Shown here: in pieces, positions 7,447 to 13,765 of the stretch
Position numbering within the stretch: the first letter of the stretch is position 1
Layout of the letters: each line of letters opens with the position of its first letter
Translations under genes and position numbers: made by a program
IMG/VR virus record: IMGVR_UViG_3300043773_001175
Coordinates: 1 to 45,449 of that record
DNA from: a virus
Length of the DNA stretch: 45,449 nt
Direction: 5' to 3' (one strand)
Notes under the pieces: model-generated
The model's database searches: none
The model's input: only the letters and a program-made list of their open reading frames with translations
Told to the model about the DNA's origin: nothing

Positions 7447-7474
7447 GTCTGGATTCTTTTAGGAGAGTCCAGAC
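7447..7474 (+). terminator. Stem-loop between HTH and diphosphohydrolase genes
   Basis: GTCTGGA 7447-7453 pairs with TCCAGAC 7468-7474, with a T-rich loop; the downstream sequence (TCATTTGCATTT) is only weakly U-rich. It may be a weak terminator or an mRNA-stabilising hairpin. Confidence 0.5.
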
Positions 7475-7501
7475 TCATTTGCATTTGGTAGTGAGGAGAA
7501 A

Positions 7502-7876
7502 ATGATGGCGACAAGAAAAATCAAACAAGTTAATAATCAAATCACAGATGCAGTAACAGCATCGCAGAATGCCACGACAGGTGGACGTAAGTTTGATGGT
7601 GGCAAACCACAGTATGGTTTGCTTCCACCATTGGCATTGAGAGCTACTGTTGATGTGCTGACATTTGGTGCAGTAAAATATGAACCAGACAACTGGAAAT
7701 ATGTTCCTGATTCTAAGCGTAGATATTTTGATGCGCTTCAACGACATCTCTGGGCATATAAAGATGGAGAACAAATCGACCCAGAATCAGGTATGCATCA
7801 TTTAGCGCACGCAATGTGTTGTTTAATGTTTTTATACGAACATGATGTGAAATACTCTTTAGAGGAATCTAAATAG
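7502..7876 (+). CDS. dATP/dGTP diphosphohydrolase-like protein (DUF5664 type)
   Basis: A 124-residue protein with the family's hallmark order: KFDGGKPQYGLLPP, then LTFGAVKYEPDNWK, a helical YFDALQRHLWAYKDGE and SGMHHLAHAMCCLMFLYE. This is the phage dATP/dGTP diphosphohydrolase N-terminal family (DUF5664, MazG-like), which is thought to hydrolyse purine dNTPs and shape the nucleotide pool during infection. Acidic and His residues in the EIDPESGxHHLAHA region are likely metal ligands. GAGGAG at 7493-7498 precedes two adjacent ATGs (7502 and 7505), either of which may be used. Confidence 0.8.
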   Translation: MMATRKIKQVNNQITDAVTASQNATTGGRKFDGGKPQYGLLPPLALRATVDVLTFGAVKYEPDNWKYVPDSKRRYFDALQRHLWAYKDGEQIDPESGMHHLAHAMCCLMFLYEHDVKYSLEESK

Positions 7877-7903
7877 TTATGTATAAACAAGATGGAGGGT
7901 TCT

Positions 7904-8143
7904 ATGTCAGACGAAATTCAAAAAGAACAACATTCAAAACGTATCCATCAAAGAAAAGTGAAAGAGCGAAAACAGGTAAAGATTGCTAAGTCGCATGGTA
8001 TTGAAGTAGATAGTCCGCATCGTTTTTCTAAGCATCATGCAATGGATTGTGGTTCACCAGAGTGTATATTGTGTGGTAATCCTAGAAAAATTTTTGGTGA
8101 GAAAACTATTCAAGAAAAGAGATTTAATCAGATAGATGAGTAA
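7904..8143 (+). CDS. Small Cys/His-rich conserved phage protein (79 aa)
   Basis: ATG 7904 is preferred to the in-frame 7892 because GGAGGG (7894-7899) lies just before it. The first half is Lys/Arg-rich; the second half has HRFSKHHAMDCG followed by CILCGNPRK, a His/Cys cluster that may bind zinc. This C-terminal signature recurs in phage proteins and in some bacteria, without known function. It ends 8 nt inside the start of the dioxygenase gene, so the two are probably translationally coupled. Confidence 0.65.
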   Translation: MSDEIQKEQHSKRIHQRKVKERKQVKIAKSHGIEVDSPHRFSKHHAMDCGSPECILCGNPRKIFGEKTIQEKRFNQIDE

Positions 8144-8690
8144 TTTTAGATTTATTGATCGTAATGTGGATGTGAGTAAGATATTAAAACAGTTACAAAA
8201 TAATCCACAAGATTGGAAGGCAGTCTCTCAGTATAAGAATATTGGTGGAGACAAGGATCCTTATGGGTTTTTGCCACTCACAATGGCAGTAGTAAGAAAT
8301 CCTGACGATGATCCAAAGGCAACAGAATTGCAGATGAACACACCAATGTTTACAAAATATTTTGAAATGATTCGTTGGTTACGTGCTCGTGAGATTAAGG
8401 TGACTTCTCGTGCTGCTTTTTTTAGATTAAAACCTGGAGATGAAGTAAGAAGACATATTGATGAGGGTTCATATTATTTGACAAGAGATAGATTCCATTT
8501 ATCAATTTCTGGCAGATATTTATACGAATGTGGTGGTGAAGAACATATTATCGAACCTGGAACATTCTTCTGGTTTGATAACAAACAGTATCACAGTGCT
8601 GTTAATGTAGGAAGTGTTGATAGACTATCTTTTGTTTTTGATGTACCACATTCGCACCATCATCCAAACAATAGTAGGAATTTTATTTGA
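8136..8690 (+). CDS. Aspartyl/asparaginyl beta-hydroxylase-like Fe(II)/2-oxoglutarate dioxygenase
   Basis: A 184-residue protein. A double-stranded beta-helix core runs from ~95 to 170: RLKPGDEVRRHIDEG gives the iron ligands H107 and D109, and QYHSAVN gives the distal ligand H153. R163 in DRLSFVFD suits binding of the 2-oxoglutarate C5 carboxylate. This is the pattern of the Asp/Asn beta-hydroxylase (PF05118) family, found in bacteria and phages. The substrate is unknown; a protein side chain is likely, unlike the DNA-directed dioxygenase at 21557. It overlaps the preceding Cys/His gene and is followed by the clamp promoter. Confidence 0.8.
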   Translation: MSNFRFIDRNVDVSKILKQLQNNPQDWKAVSQYKNIGGDKDPYGFLPLTMAVVRNPDDDPKATELQMNTPMFTKYFEMIRWLRAREIKVTSRAAFFRLKPGDEVRRHIDEGSYYLTRDRFHLSISGRYLYECGGEEHIIEPGTFFWFDNKQYHSAVNVGSVDRLSFVFDVPHSHHHPNNSRNFI

Positions 8691-8715
8691 CAAAAACACA
8701 CAAACACAGTATAAT
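8687..8715 (+). promoter_or_regulatory. Sigma70-type (early) promoter of the clamp operon
   Basis: TTGACA 8687-8692, 17-bp spacer, TATAAT 8710-8715, 46 nt before gp45. The -35 overlaps the end of the hydroxylase-like gene. Confidence 0.9.
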
Positions 8716-8761
8716 GATTATACATATTAATGAACCCATTTGAATTGAAGGAGAAACACAA

Positions 8762-9421
8762 ATGAAACTAACTAAAGACACACAACATCTACTTAAAAAC
8801 TTTGCATCTATCAATTTGAATTTGCTTTTGCGTGAGGGAAATAAACTCTCAACCATGAGTGAAAACAAAACAATTATTTCTGAAGTCACTGTTACTGAAC
8901 AATTCCCACAGAATTTTGGTATATATGACGTAAATGAATTCTTGGCTGTTCTAACATTGTTTGATGATCCAGATCTATCATTCAGTGGTGATGTTGTAAC
9001 TGTTAAAGAAGGCAACAATCAAATTGTTTACAAAGCAGCAGAAGAAAGCACTTTAAAAACACCAAGCAAATCTATTCAATTTCCAGAAGCAGAGATTAAT
9101 TTTTCCCTGTCCTCTGCGAATCTAGAACACATTATCAAATCAGCAGGTATCCTTAAAGTATCTGACGTGTCATTTATTGGCAAAGATGGTAAGTTGGTTG
9201 CCCTTGTTATTGATAAGAAAAATCCCCTAACAAATAAATTTGAAATCAATATTGGAACAACAGATAAAACTTTCCAAGCAAATATGAAAATTGAAAACTT
9301 CAAAATGTTGCCTGGATCGTATGAGGTATCTATTGCTAAGATGAAAATCTGTCGTTTTAAGTCAACATCTAACGATCTAACATATTACGTAGCAGTAGAA
9401 TCCGATTCAACAGCTGAGTAA
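8762..9421 (+). CDS. 45: Sliding clamp, DNA polymerase accessory protein gp45
   Basis: A 219-residue protein, close to the T4 clamp (228 aa), with its start behind GAAGGAG. It begins MKLTKDTQHLLKNFASIN, a T4-clamp-like N-terminal helix, and contains the repeated beta-alpha pattern of the gp45 domains, including FGIYDVNEFLAVLTLFDDPDL. In T4 three subunits form a ring round DNA, tether gp43, and act as the mobile activator of late transcription. It is the first gene of the 45-44-62-regA operon, in T4 order. It is also the likely target of the C-terminal peptides of gp43, the JBP/TET enzyme and the glycosyltransferase here. Confidence 0.95.
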   Translation: MKLTKDTQHLLKNFASINLNLLLREGNKLSTMSENKTIISEVTVTEQFPQNFGIYDVNEFLAVLTLFDDPDLSFSGDVVTVKEGNNQIVYKAAEESTLKTPSKSIQFPEAEINFSLSSANLEHIIKSAGILKVSDVSFIGKDGKLVALVIDKKNPLTNKFEINIGTTDKTFQANMKIENFKMLPGSYEVSIAKMKICRFKSTSNDLTYYVAVESDSTAE

Positions 9422-9437
9422 TTGAAGGGATTATATT

Positions 9438-10379
9438 ATGAGTCGTGATGAATTTTTATGGTGTGAGAAGTATCGCCCAAAAAAGATCGATGACTGTGTT
9501 CTTCCACAACAATTGAAGGATACATTCAAAGAATATATAAAGAACGGACAACTTCCAAATTTTATTTTTTCAGGAAGCGCAGGTGTTGGTAAAACAACAG
9601 TTGCCCGTGCATTGTGTAATGAACTTGGGGCAGATTATCTTTTTATTAACGGATCAGAAGAGAGAGGTATCGATGTACTACGAACAAAAATCAAAAGTTT
9701 TGCCTCGTCTGTTAGTCTCACAGAAGCAGGTGCAAAAGTCGTCATCCTTGACGAAGCCGACTATCTCACACCCGACACGCAAGCAGCCCTGCGTGCTTTT
9801 ATTGAAGAATTTTCCAACAACTGTAGATTCATCCTTACCTGCAACTTCAAAAACAGAATCATAACTCCACTACACAGTCGATGCTCAGTAGTTGAGTTTC
9901 GTATTGAGTCAGCTGAGAAACCTAAAATCGCTGCGAATTTCTTTCGTAGGATTGTAGATATTCTTAACGCAGAGGGTGTTGAATCTGATAATAAAGTTGT
10001 AGCAAAAGTAGTTGAAACATTCTTTCCAGATTTTCGTAGAGTGTTAAATGAACTCCAGCGTTATTCTGTTGGTGGTCGTATTGACACAGGTATCTTAGCA
10101 AATCTTTCTGATGAATCTATGAAAGAGTTGTTGGGATATTTAAAATCCAAAGACTTTATGAAAGCAAGAATGTGGGTCGCGAAGAACAATGATATCGAAA
10201 CATCTGTATTGTTCCGCAGACTATACGACACAGCAGCAGATTTTCTAGAACAGTCCTCTATACCAGAATTAGTTTTGACATTGGCAGATTATCAGTATAA
10301 GGCAGCATTCGTAGCTGATATCGAGGTTAATAATGTTGCTGCGTTGATGGAGATTATGGCTAATTGTAAATTCAAGTGA
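9438..10379 (+). CDS. 44: Clamp loader large subunit gp44
   Basis: A 313-residue AAA+ clamp-loader ATPase (T4 gp44 is 319). Motifs in order: N-terminal WCEKYRPKKIDDCVLP, Walker A GSAGVGKTT starting near residue 46, Walker B VVILDEADYL, sensor-1 ILTCNFK, the SRC motif HSRCSVVEF with the arginine finger, and a C-terminal collar domain. It forms a 4:1 complex with gp62 that opens the gp45 ring and loads it at primer-template junctions. GAAGGGA precedes ATG 9438. The Walker B region is locally richer in C. Confidence 0.95.
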   Translation: MSRDEFLWCEKYRPKKIDDCVLPQQLKDTFKEYIKNGQLPNFIFSGSAGVGKTTVARALCNELGADYLFINGSEERGIDVLRTKIKSFASSVSLTEAGAKVVILDEADYLTPDTQAALRAFIEEFSNNCRFILTCNFKNRIITPLHSRCSVVEFRIESAEKPKIAANFFRRIVDILNAEGVESDNKVVAKVVETFFPDFRRVLNELQRYSVGGRIDTGILANLSDESMKELLGYLKSKDFMKARMWVAKNNDIETSVLFRRLYDTAADFLEQSSIPELVLTLADYQYKAAFVADIEVNNVAALMEIMANCKFK

Positions 10380-10386
10380 GGTTTAT

Positions 10387-10770
10387 ATGACACCATTTGA
10401 CTTTATTAATGCCATTAATCAAACAAAAGATACTAATATAATTAAGGAACCACAGGCTGAGAAAGATTATAAATCATTCATTATCAACAGAGGTCTAGCG
10501 TACTTCCCAGATACTGTTTTACAAGCCAACGAAATGAATCGCCGTCCATGGACTCCAAAGGACTGGCAATTTTCGTTTTTGCTAAATAGTATTGCCAAGA
10601 AAAAGAGGTTCAGTAAATGGGCTGAAAAACTGCCCAAAAATGAAGACTTGGACTTGGTCATGCAATACTATGATTATAGTAAACAAAAAGCAATGGCTGT
10701 TCTGACTATATTGACACCAGAGCAGTTGGCTATGATAAAACAAAAATTCGAAAAAGGTGGAAGACTATGA
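10387..10770 (+). CDS. 62: Clamp loader small subunit gp62
   Basis: A 127-residue protein; T4 gp62 is 187, so this is a short form, as in several marine T4-type phages. Recognition rests on its place between gp44 and RegA and on its internal pattern: MTPFDFINAINQTK, then YKSFIINRGLAYFPDTVLQANEMNRRP and KKKRFSKWAEK (each a conserved gp62 block). It is the non-ATPase subunit of the loader. It overlaps RegA by 4 nt (ATGA), as in T4, consistent with coupled translation. Confidence 0.9.
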   Translation: MTPFDFINAINQTKDTNIIKEPQAEKDYKSFIINRGLAYFPDTVLQANEMNRRPWTPKDWQFSFLLNSIAKKKRFSKWAEKLPKNEDLDLVMQYYDYSKQKAMAVLTILTPEQLAMIKQKFEKGGRL

Positions 10771-11192
10771 CAGTTGAAACAGTCTATTATGATTGGACTC
10801 CAGAAAGTATGCTCGAGGTGATTCTCCCAGAACCAGACAACTTTCTAAAAATAAAAGAAACATTGACACGTATTGGTATTGCATCACGCAAAGAACACAA
10901 GTTATACCAGTCTTGTCATATTCTACACAAACAAGGTAGATATTTCATTGTTCATTTTAAAGAGTTATTTGCATTAGATGGCAAAGAATCTAATTTAACA
11001 AACAATGATATCGAAAGAAGAAACACAGTCGCTGTATTATTGCAGGATTGGGGTTTGTTGAAGATTGCGTTTGCTGCATCTGCAGAACCACAAGCATCCC
11101 TATCACAAATTAAAGTATTATCTTTCAAAGAGAAAGATGAATGGGAACTTGTTCCAAAATACAATATTGGAAAAAAAGGTAAATTAAAATAA
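10767..11192 (+). CDS. regA: Translational repressor RegA
   Basis: A 141-residue protein (T4 RegA is 122) with the RegA pattern: an N-terminal helix-strand, then IASRKEHKLYQSCHILHKQGRYFIVHFKELF, the conserved RNA-binding and core region. A short run of Lys closes the C-terminus. In T4 RegA binds the start regions of early mRNAs, including those of 44 and 45, and blocks their translation. Its position directly after gp62, with the two genes overlapping by 4 nt, is conserved. Targets in this phage cannot be read from the sequence. Confidence 0.9.
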   Translation: MTVETVYYDWTPESMLEVILPEPDNFLKIKETLTRIGIASRKEHKLYQSCHILHKQGRYFIVHFKELFALDGKESNLTNNDIERRNTVAVLLQDWGLLKIAFAASAEPQASLSQIKVLSFKEKDEWELVPKYNIGKKGKLK

Positions 11193-11209
11193 ATAAAGGA
11201 TTTGATACT

Positions 11210-11380
11210 ATGATTAAATTAGAATTGACTGCAGATGAGATTGATTTAATTTTAACCGCACTCGGCGACCAGCCTTTTGTTAAAGTTAATGATATTATTA
11301 ACAAAATTCGTGTTCAGGCAGTGCCACAATGGCAAGCCATTCAGGAAGGTAAAGAAAATAAAGAGAAAGATGAAAAATGA
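11210..11380 (+). CDS. Small conserved phage protein (56 aa)
   Basis: A short gene that standard length cut-offs would miss. ATAAAGGA (11193-11200) precedes ATG 11210, and its stop overlaps the next start (ATGA at 11377). The product begins MIKLELTADEIDLILTALGD, then FVKVNDIINKIRVQA and an acidic/basic tail. Short proteins of this form (helical, with a conserved LILxALGxxPFVKV segment) are common in T4-type phages. Likely a small helical binding protein; function unknown. Confidence 0.65.
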   Translation: MIKLELTADEIDLILTALGDQPFVKVNDIINKIRVQAVPQWQAIQEGKENKEKDEK

Positions 11381-11628
11381 AAACAATAATCTTTTTAGTA
11401 ACTTCTTTATTTACAGTTTCTGTTCTCGCAGCAGAACCTGCTAAGAAAGATCAAAAAAAGGCTGATAAACCTGCAGCCACAAAACCAGCTGAAAAAAAAC
11501 CAGCACCAAAAAAAGATGATGGTCCAAAAAAGGCTGACTCTTCGACTCAAGATAAAGTAAAAGCAAATCTTGAGAAGAAAGTTCAACAGAAAAAAGAAGC
11601 AGACAAAAAGAAATCCGAAAAGAAATAA
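11377..11628 (+). CDS. Exported Lys/Ala/Pro-rich small protein A (83 aa)
   Basis: Residues 1-18 form a signal peptide (MKTIIFLVTSLFTVSVLA, cleavage after Ala-X-Ala-like LAA). The mature part is low complexity: Lys, Ala, Pro, Glu and Asp in PAKK/PAAT/KKAD-type repeats, with no Cys. It should be disordered and highly charged in the periplasm. A second protein of the same kind follows at 11734. Such proteins are frequent in Betaproteobacteria, so host origin is plausible. The function is unknown; binding of envelope polyanions is one option. Confidence 0.6.
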   Translation: MKTIIFLVTSLFTVSVLAAEPAKKDQKKADKPAATKPAEKKPAPKKDDGPKKADSSTQDKVKANLEKKVQQKKEADKKKSEKK

Positions 11629-11733
11629 TTCGGAAATACTTTTCTGCTAAAGTAAACGCAATTAGTAGTGAAGCGTTATATGATTAGAGGGAAATATTTT
11701 CTCTCTACTTTCAAATTGAAAAAGGAGATTTAC

Positions 11734-11916
11734 ATGAAATACTTAACAGCGTTGTTCGTATCATTGTTCGCAGTATCCGCTTTTGCGCAAGCACCTGCTG
11801 CCAAGAAAGAAGAGAAAAAGGCAGAAGCCAAGCCAGCAGCAACTAAGCCAGCTGATGCCAAAAGTGCCCCAGCAGCAAAAAAGGACGATAAAAAAGCCGA
11901 GCCTGCTAAGAAGTAA
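11734..11916 (+). CDS. Exported Lys/Ala/Pro-rich small protein B (60 aa)
   Basis: ATG 11734 follows AAAGGAG (11721-11727). A clear signal peptide (MKYLTALFVSLFAVSAFAQA) precedes a 40-residue low-complexity tail of AAKKEEKKAEAK-type repeats. It is a compositional paralogue of the protein at 11377; both have the block KPAATKPA. The stop is a double TAA (11914-11919). The out-of-phase reading frame that continues past this stop (see 11928-12148) may be a broken separate gene. Confidence 0.65.
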   Translation: MKYLTALFVSLFAVSAFAQAPAAKKEEKKAEAKPAATKPADAKSAPAAKKDDKKAEPAKK

Positions 11917-11927
11917 TAATCTAGTAT

Positions 11928-12148
11928 ATGTCATCACTGTTGGTGACGACAATTATGAAATCGACAGTGATGATGTTTTACAGACAGGATTTCGTCGTCC
12001 AGAGTTAGTAGAGTTAGATAATGATGATGACGAACTTTCTGATTATGTAAAATTTAGACTCTTTTTAGCAAGACAGCTTGCTTTGATGAAGTTTGAATAT
12101 ATAAATAATATTAGTCCCAGGGATGGGATCGTCAAAGATGGAACCTAG
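11928..12148 (+). pseudogene. Frame-broken small ORF without in-frame start
   Basis: A protein-like reading frame (VITVGDDNYEIDSDDVL, then a long acidic stretch and DYVKFRLFLARQLALMKFEY) runs to TAG 12146-12148. No ATG, GTG or TTG starts it in phase after the previous gene. The ATG at 11928 lies one base out of phase; one extra base after codon 2 would give Met-Ser-Ile-Thr-Val-Gly and restore it. Either a one-base deletion (natural or sequencing), a rare start codon or a frameshift from the previous gene explains this. The last ~30 codons overlap the promoter and 5' part of the putative structured RNA. Confidence 0.45.
12100..12107 (+). promoter_or_regulatory. T4-type late promoter for the RNA at ~12112
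   Basis: An exact TATAAATA, the T4 late -10 box read by the gp55/gp33/gp45-directed RNA polymerase, lies at the end of the broken ORF and directly before a structured, terminator-capped region. Initiation would be expected a few bases downstream, near 12112-12114. Confidence 0.6.
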
Positions 12149-12340
12149 TCCTATCGCGACGTAGTACTCTAGGAACTGGTTGGGGGAAACCAGAAAAGAA
12201 CCCCCACTAATTTAAGAATCCACCTTAGGATCCGTTCGTTGCTACGGCATAAGGCGTCCGTGTAATTACACCTTCGACACGAAAGTTCGAACCAGTATAA
12301 GGTAAGCTGGATGATATGCCTTCGGGGTATCAATTTTTTT
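12112..12340 (+). ncRNA. Putative structured RNA (~230 nt) with pseudoknot and terminator
   Basis: No good ORF covers 12149-12368. Visible pairings: CCTAG 12144-12148 with CTAGG 12169-12173, with inner CTA/TAG; CTGGTT 12176-12181 with AACCAG 12188-12193, whose loop GGGGG (12182-12186) can pair with CCCCC 12201-12205 to form a pseudoknot; CGTGT 12259-12263 with ACACG 12277-12281; CCAG 12292-12295 with CTGG 12307-12310; and a UUCG-capped hairpin plus U7 at the end. A TATAAATA box precedes it. It does not match tRNA, tmRNA, RNase P or riboswitch classes I know. It may be a stand-alone RNA or an attenuator leader of the phasin-Hsp20 genes. Boundaries are approximate. Confidence 0.6.
12313..12340 (+). 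terminator. Rho-independent terminator
   Basis: GATA 12313-12316 with TATC 12328-12331 and CC 12319-12320 with GG 12325-12326, capped by a UUCG tetraloop, followed by seven T (12334-12340). It lies just before the ribosome-binding site of the phasin-like gene. Confidence 0.8.
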
Positions 12341-12368
12341 AATCAAACTCGCTGAAAAGGAGAACAAT

Positions 12369-12593
12369 ATGTTATCAGCAATCAACACATCAATCGATAC
12401 AGTATCAAGTATCAAATCTAACTTCGTTAAGACATTCGTTCAAAACGAAGAAATCAAAAAACAACTCCAAACTTATATTGATGCTCAGCAATCATTTGCT
12501 AAGAACGTCGCTAAGTCATCTGTAGATTTCTTTACTGCAGTTGGCATGTCGGCATCTTCATTTGATGCTAAGAAAGCATTTGCTACTAAGTAA
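12369..12593 (+). CDS. Phasin-like small helical protein (74 aa)
   Basis: AAAAGGAG (12355-12362) precedes ATG 12369. The product is all-helical and amphipathic, without membrane segment or signal: SIDTVSSIKSNFVKTFVQNE, then LQTYIDAQQSFAKNVAKSSVDFFTAVG. The spacing of FVKTFV, IDAQQSFAK and a late Phe-rich helix resembles short phasins, which coat polyhydroxyalkanoate granules in bacteria. That assignment is by pattern only. It is followed after 10 nt by the Hsp20 gene, and phasins and Hsp20 proteins both bind hydrophobic surfaces. It may help manage the carbon store of the host. Confidence 0.5.
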   Translation: MLSAINTSIDTVSSIKSNFVKTFVQNEEIKKQLQTYIDAQQSFAKNVAKSSVDFFTAVGMSASSFDAKKAFATK

Positions 12594-12603
12594 GGAGGAA
12601 AAT

Positions 12604-13080
12604 ATGGGTCACGATTTTATCCCCACATTCTGGGGCACTAAAGACATTGACAAATTTTTTGTAGGATTCGATGAACAATGGAATCGCTTACAAAAACTAC
12701 ATGATGATGTAACAAAAAATATTCCAAACTATCCACCATACAACATTCGCAAGAATGATGATAACCATTATACCATTGAGATCGCTGTCGCTGGTTTCGG
12801 TCAGCAAGATATCGATATCGAAATGGCTGATGGTAAACTTATTGTTCGTGGAGAACTAAAGACAGACGATGAGCATAATGACTTCTTGTTCAAAGGTATC
12901 GCAAATCGTGCGTTCACTCGATCATTCGTACTAAATGACGAAGTAGAAGTTAAGGATGCAGAGATGATCAATGGTATGCTTAAAATTTTCTTGGAGCGTT
13001 TAATTCCAGAACATAAGCAACCAAAGAAAATCGCAGTGAGATCTCGTAGTGAAAAGCAATTACTTACTGAGGATAAATGA
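12604..13080 (+). CDS. Small heat-shock protein (Hsp20/alpha-crystallin, IbpA-like)
   Basis: ATG 12604 follows AAGGAGG. The 158-residue protein has an alpha-crystallin domain at ~40-135: YNIRKNDDNHYTIEIAVAGF, IDIEMADGKLIVRGE, FKGIANRAFTRSFVL and the conserved GMLKIFLER near its end (normally G-x-L-x-I/V). It is an ATP-independent holdase that forms oligomers around unfolding proteins. Hsp20 genes occur in many cyanophages and other T4-type phages, where they may help virion assembly or protect replication proteins. The stop overlaps the next small gene (ATGATG). Confidence 0.9.
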   Translation: MGHDFIPTFWGTKDIDKFFVGFDEQWNRLQKLHDDVTKNIPNYPPYNIRKNDDNHYTIEIAVAGFGQQDIDIEMADGKLIVRGELKTDDEHNDFLFKGIANRAFTRSFVLNDEVEVKDAEMINGMLKIFLERLIPEHKQPKKIAVRSRSEKQLLTEDK

Positions 13081-13214
13081 TGAAAACATTTTTCCGCAAA
13101 GTTTACATTGCTCTAAAGGGACTTGGTTATGCCAAAGCAGCTGCTGATCTTGCCAGAAATGGTAAGCATAAAGAAGCACAAGCATTAATGGCAAAGTATG
13201 GAGAATGTAAATGA
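13080..13214 (+). CDS. Small basic helical protein (44 aa)
   Basis: A gene too short for usual length cut-offs. It starts at ATG 13080 (or at the adjacent in-frame 13077), overlapping the Hsp20 stop, and its product MKTFFRKVYIALKGLGYAKA continues with AADLARNGKHKEAQALMAKYG and ends in Cys-Lys. It is basic and helical. Small proteins with this GLGYAKAAADLARxGxxxEA form are common next to phage structural or replication genes. The co-directional overlaps on both sides and the terminator after the next ORF support expression. Confidence 0.6.
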   Translation: MKTFFRKVYIALKGLGYAKAAADLARNGKHKEAQALMAKYGECK

Positions 13215-13285
13215 ATAACTGGATCCCAATGACAGATGATGATTGGGATTGGGTGAATGGTAAACAACCACAACCAAGTAAGTGA
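13211..13285 (+). CDS. Possible micro-ORF (24 aa)
   Basis: ATG 13211 overlaps the preceding stop (ATGA), and GGAG (13200-13203) lies upstream. The product is acidic at the start and Trp-rich (MNNWIPMTDDDWDWVNG). The strong terminator follows five nt after its stop. Size alone makes it uncertain, but its overlap and position are typical of phage micro-genes. Confidence 0.4.
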   Translation: MNNWIPMTDDDWDWVNGKQPQPSK

Positions 13286-13289
13286 TAGT

Positions 13290-13314
13290 AAGGGAGCTTC
13301 GGCTCCCTTTTTTT
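13290..13314 (+). terminator. Strong rho-independent terminator
   Basis: AAGGGAGC 13290-13297 and GCTCCCTT 13302-13309 form an 8-bp stem with a UUCG loop, followed by T7 (13308-13314). Confidence 0.95.
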
Positions 13315-13344
13315 ATAAGAAACATACCATGCATAAATATATGT

Positions 13345-13611
13345 ATGGAACAAAAAAAAATTACCCTCGGAAATCGTCTTGTATCTTACAGAACTGCTGT
13401 GAGAGGGAATTGGGTAATCAAAGCATCAAATTATAATGATGAACAGGTGGTTGTTATTGGTTACAACAAAATTTCTTCCCATTTTTTCACAAGAGTGTTC
13501 ACCGACTTCAAAGAAGTTGTTGATTTTATAGAATTTTTGACTTTCAACCAGCTACCAACCCTTGATGGCGAAGAATTTCCCGAATTTCCAGACCCCAAAA
13601 ACGACCTGTAA
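13345..13611 (+). CDS. Hypothetical protein (88 aa)
   Basis: ATG 13345 follows the strong terminator by 31 nt and a CATAAATA box at 13332-13339 resembling a late promoter, which would leave an almost leaderless message. No clear Shine-Dalgarno exists. The product is a small beta-rich protein (LGNRLVSYRTAVRGNWVIKA, then VVVIGYNKISSHFF) with an acidic, Pro-rich C-terminus (PEFPDPKND). No family recognised. Confidence 0.5.
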   Translation: MEQKKITLGNRLVSYRTAVRGNWVIKASNYNDEQVVVIGYNKISSHFFTRVFTDFKEVVDFIEFLTFNQLPTLDGEEFPEFPDPKNDL

Positions 13612-13612
13612 G

Positions 13613-13705
13613 CCCATTTTTTGGGTTTTCCAGCCCCAAACCCCTATACCAACCCCAAAAACCCCTCCAAGGACCCAAAAATCGTCCTGTAGGGGTCTTT
13701 TTTTT
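13613..13705 (+). terminator. Intergenic C-rich/T-rich region with terminator-like hairpins
   Basis: The gap 13612-13765 has no gene. CCCA 13613-13616 and TGGG 13622-13625 form a small hairpin followed by TTTT. Further on, GACCC 13672-13676 can pair with GGGTC 13693-13697, followed by T8 (13698-13705), the better terminator. Between them are repeated ACCCC(AAAA) blocks (13630-13676). The gap then runs into a third stem-loop (13747-13765) and a promoter. Confidence 0.6.
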
Positions 13706-13746
13706 GCGAAAACCCCCAATTTTGGCTAAAAACCATGATTTTAGTA

Positions 13747-13765
13747 GGGTTTTTCTAAAAAACCC
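13747..13765 (+). repeat. Stem-loop of a stem-loop/promoter cassette
   Basis: GGGTTTTT 13747-13754 pairs with AAAAACCC 13758-13765 (8 bp, CTA loop), directly adjoining the -35 box at 13766. The upstream GTAGGGTT (13744-13751) is also found at 2808 and 5169 ahead of the matching promoters. Confidence 0.6.

Noticed and set aside
8515-8523. Minus-strand TATAAATA as a late promoter
   Set aside because: It lies within a coding region with no minus-strand gene downstream.
10275-10301. TTGACA plus TATAAG inside gp44
   Set aside because: The spacing is 15 bp, the second box is weak and it lies in a coding region without a nearby gene start.
12260-12271. Perfect palindrome GTGTAATTACAC as an operator
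   Set aside because: It sits in the putative structured RNA and can be part of its CGTGT/ACACG hairpin; there is no evidence of a repressor site.
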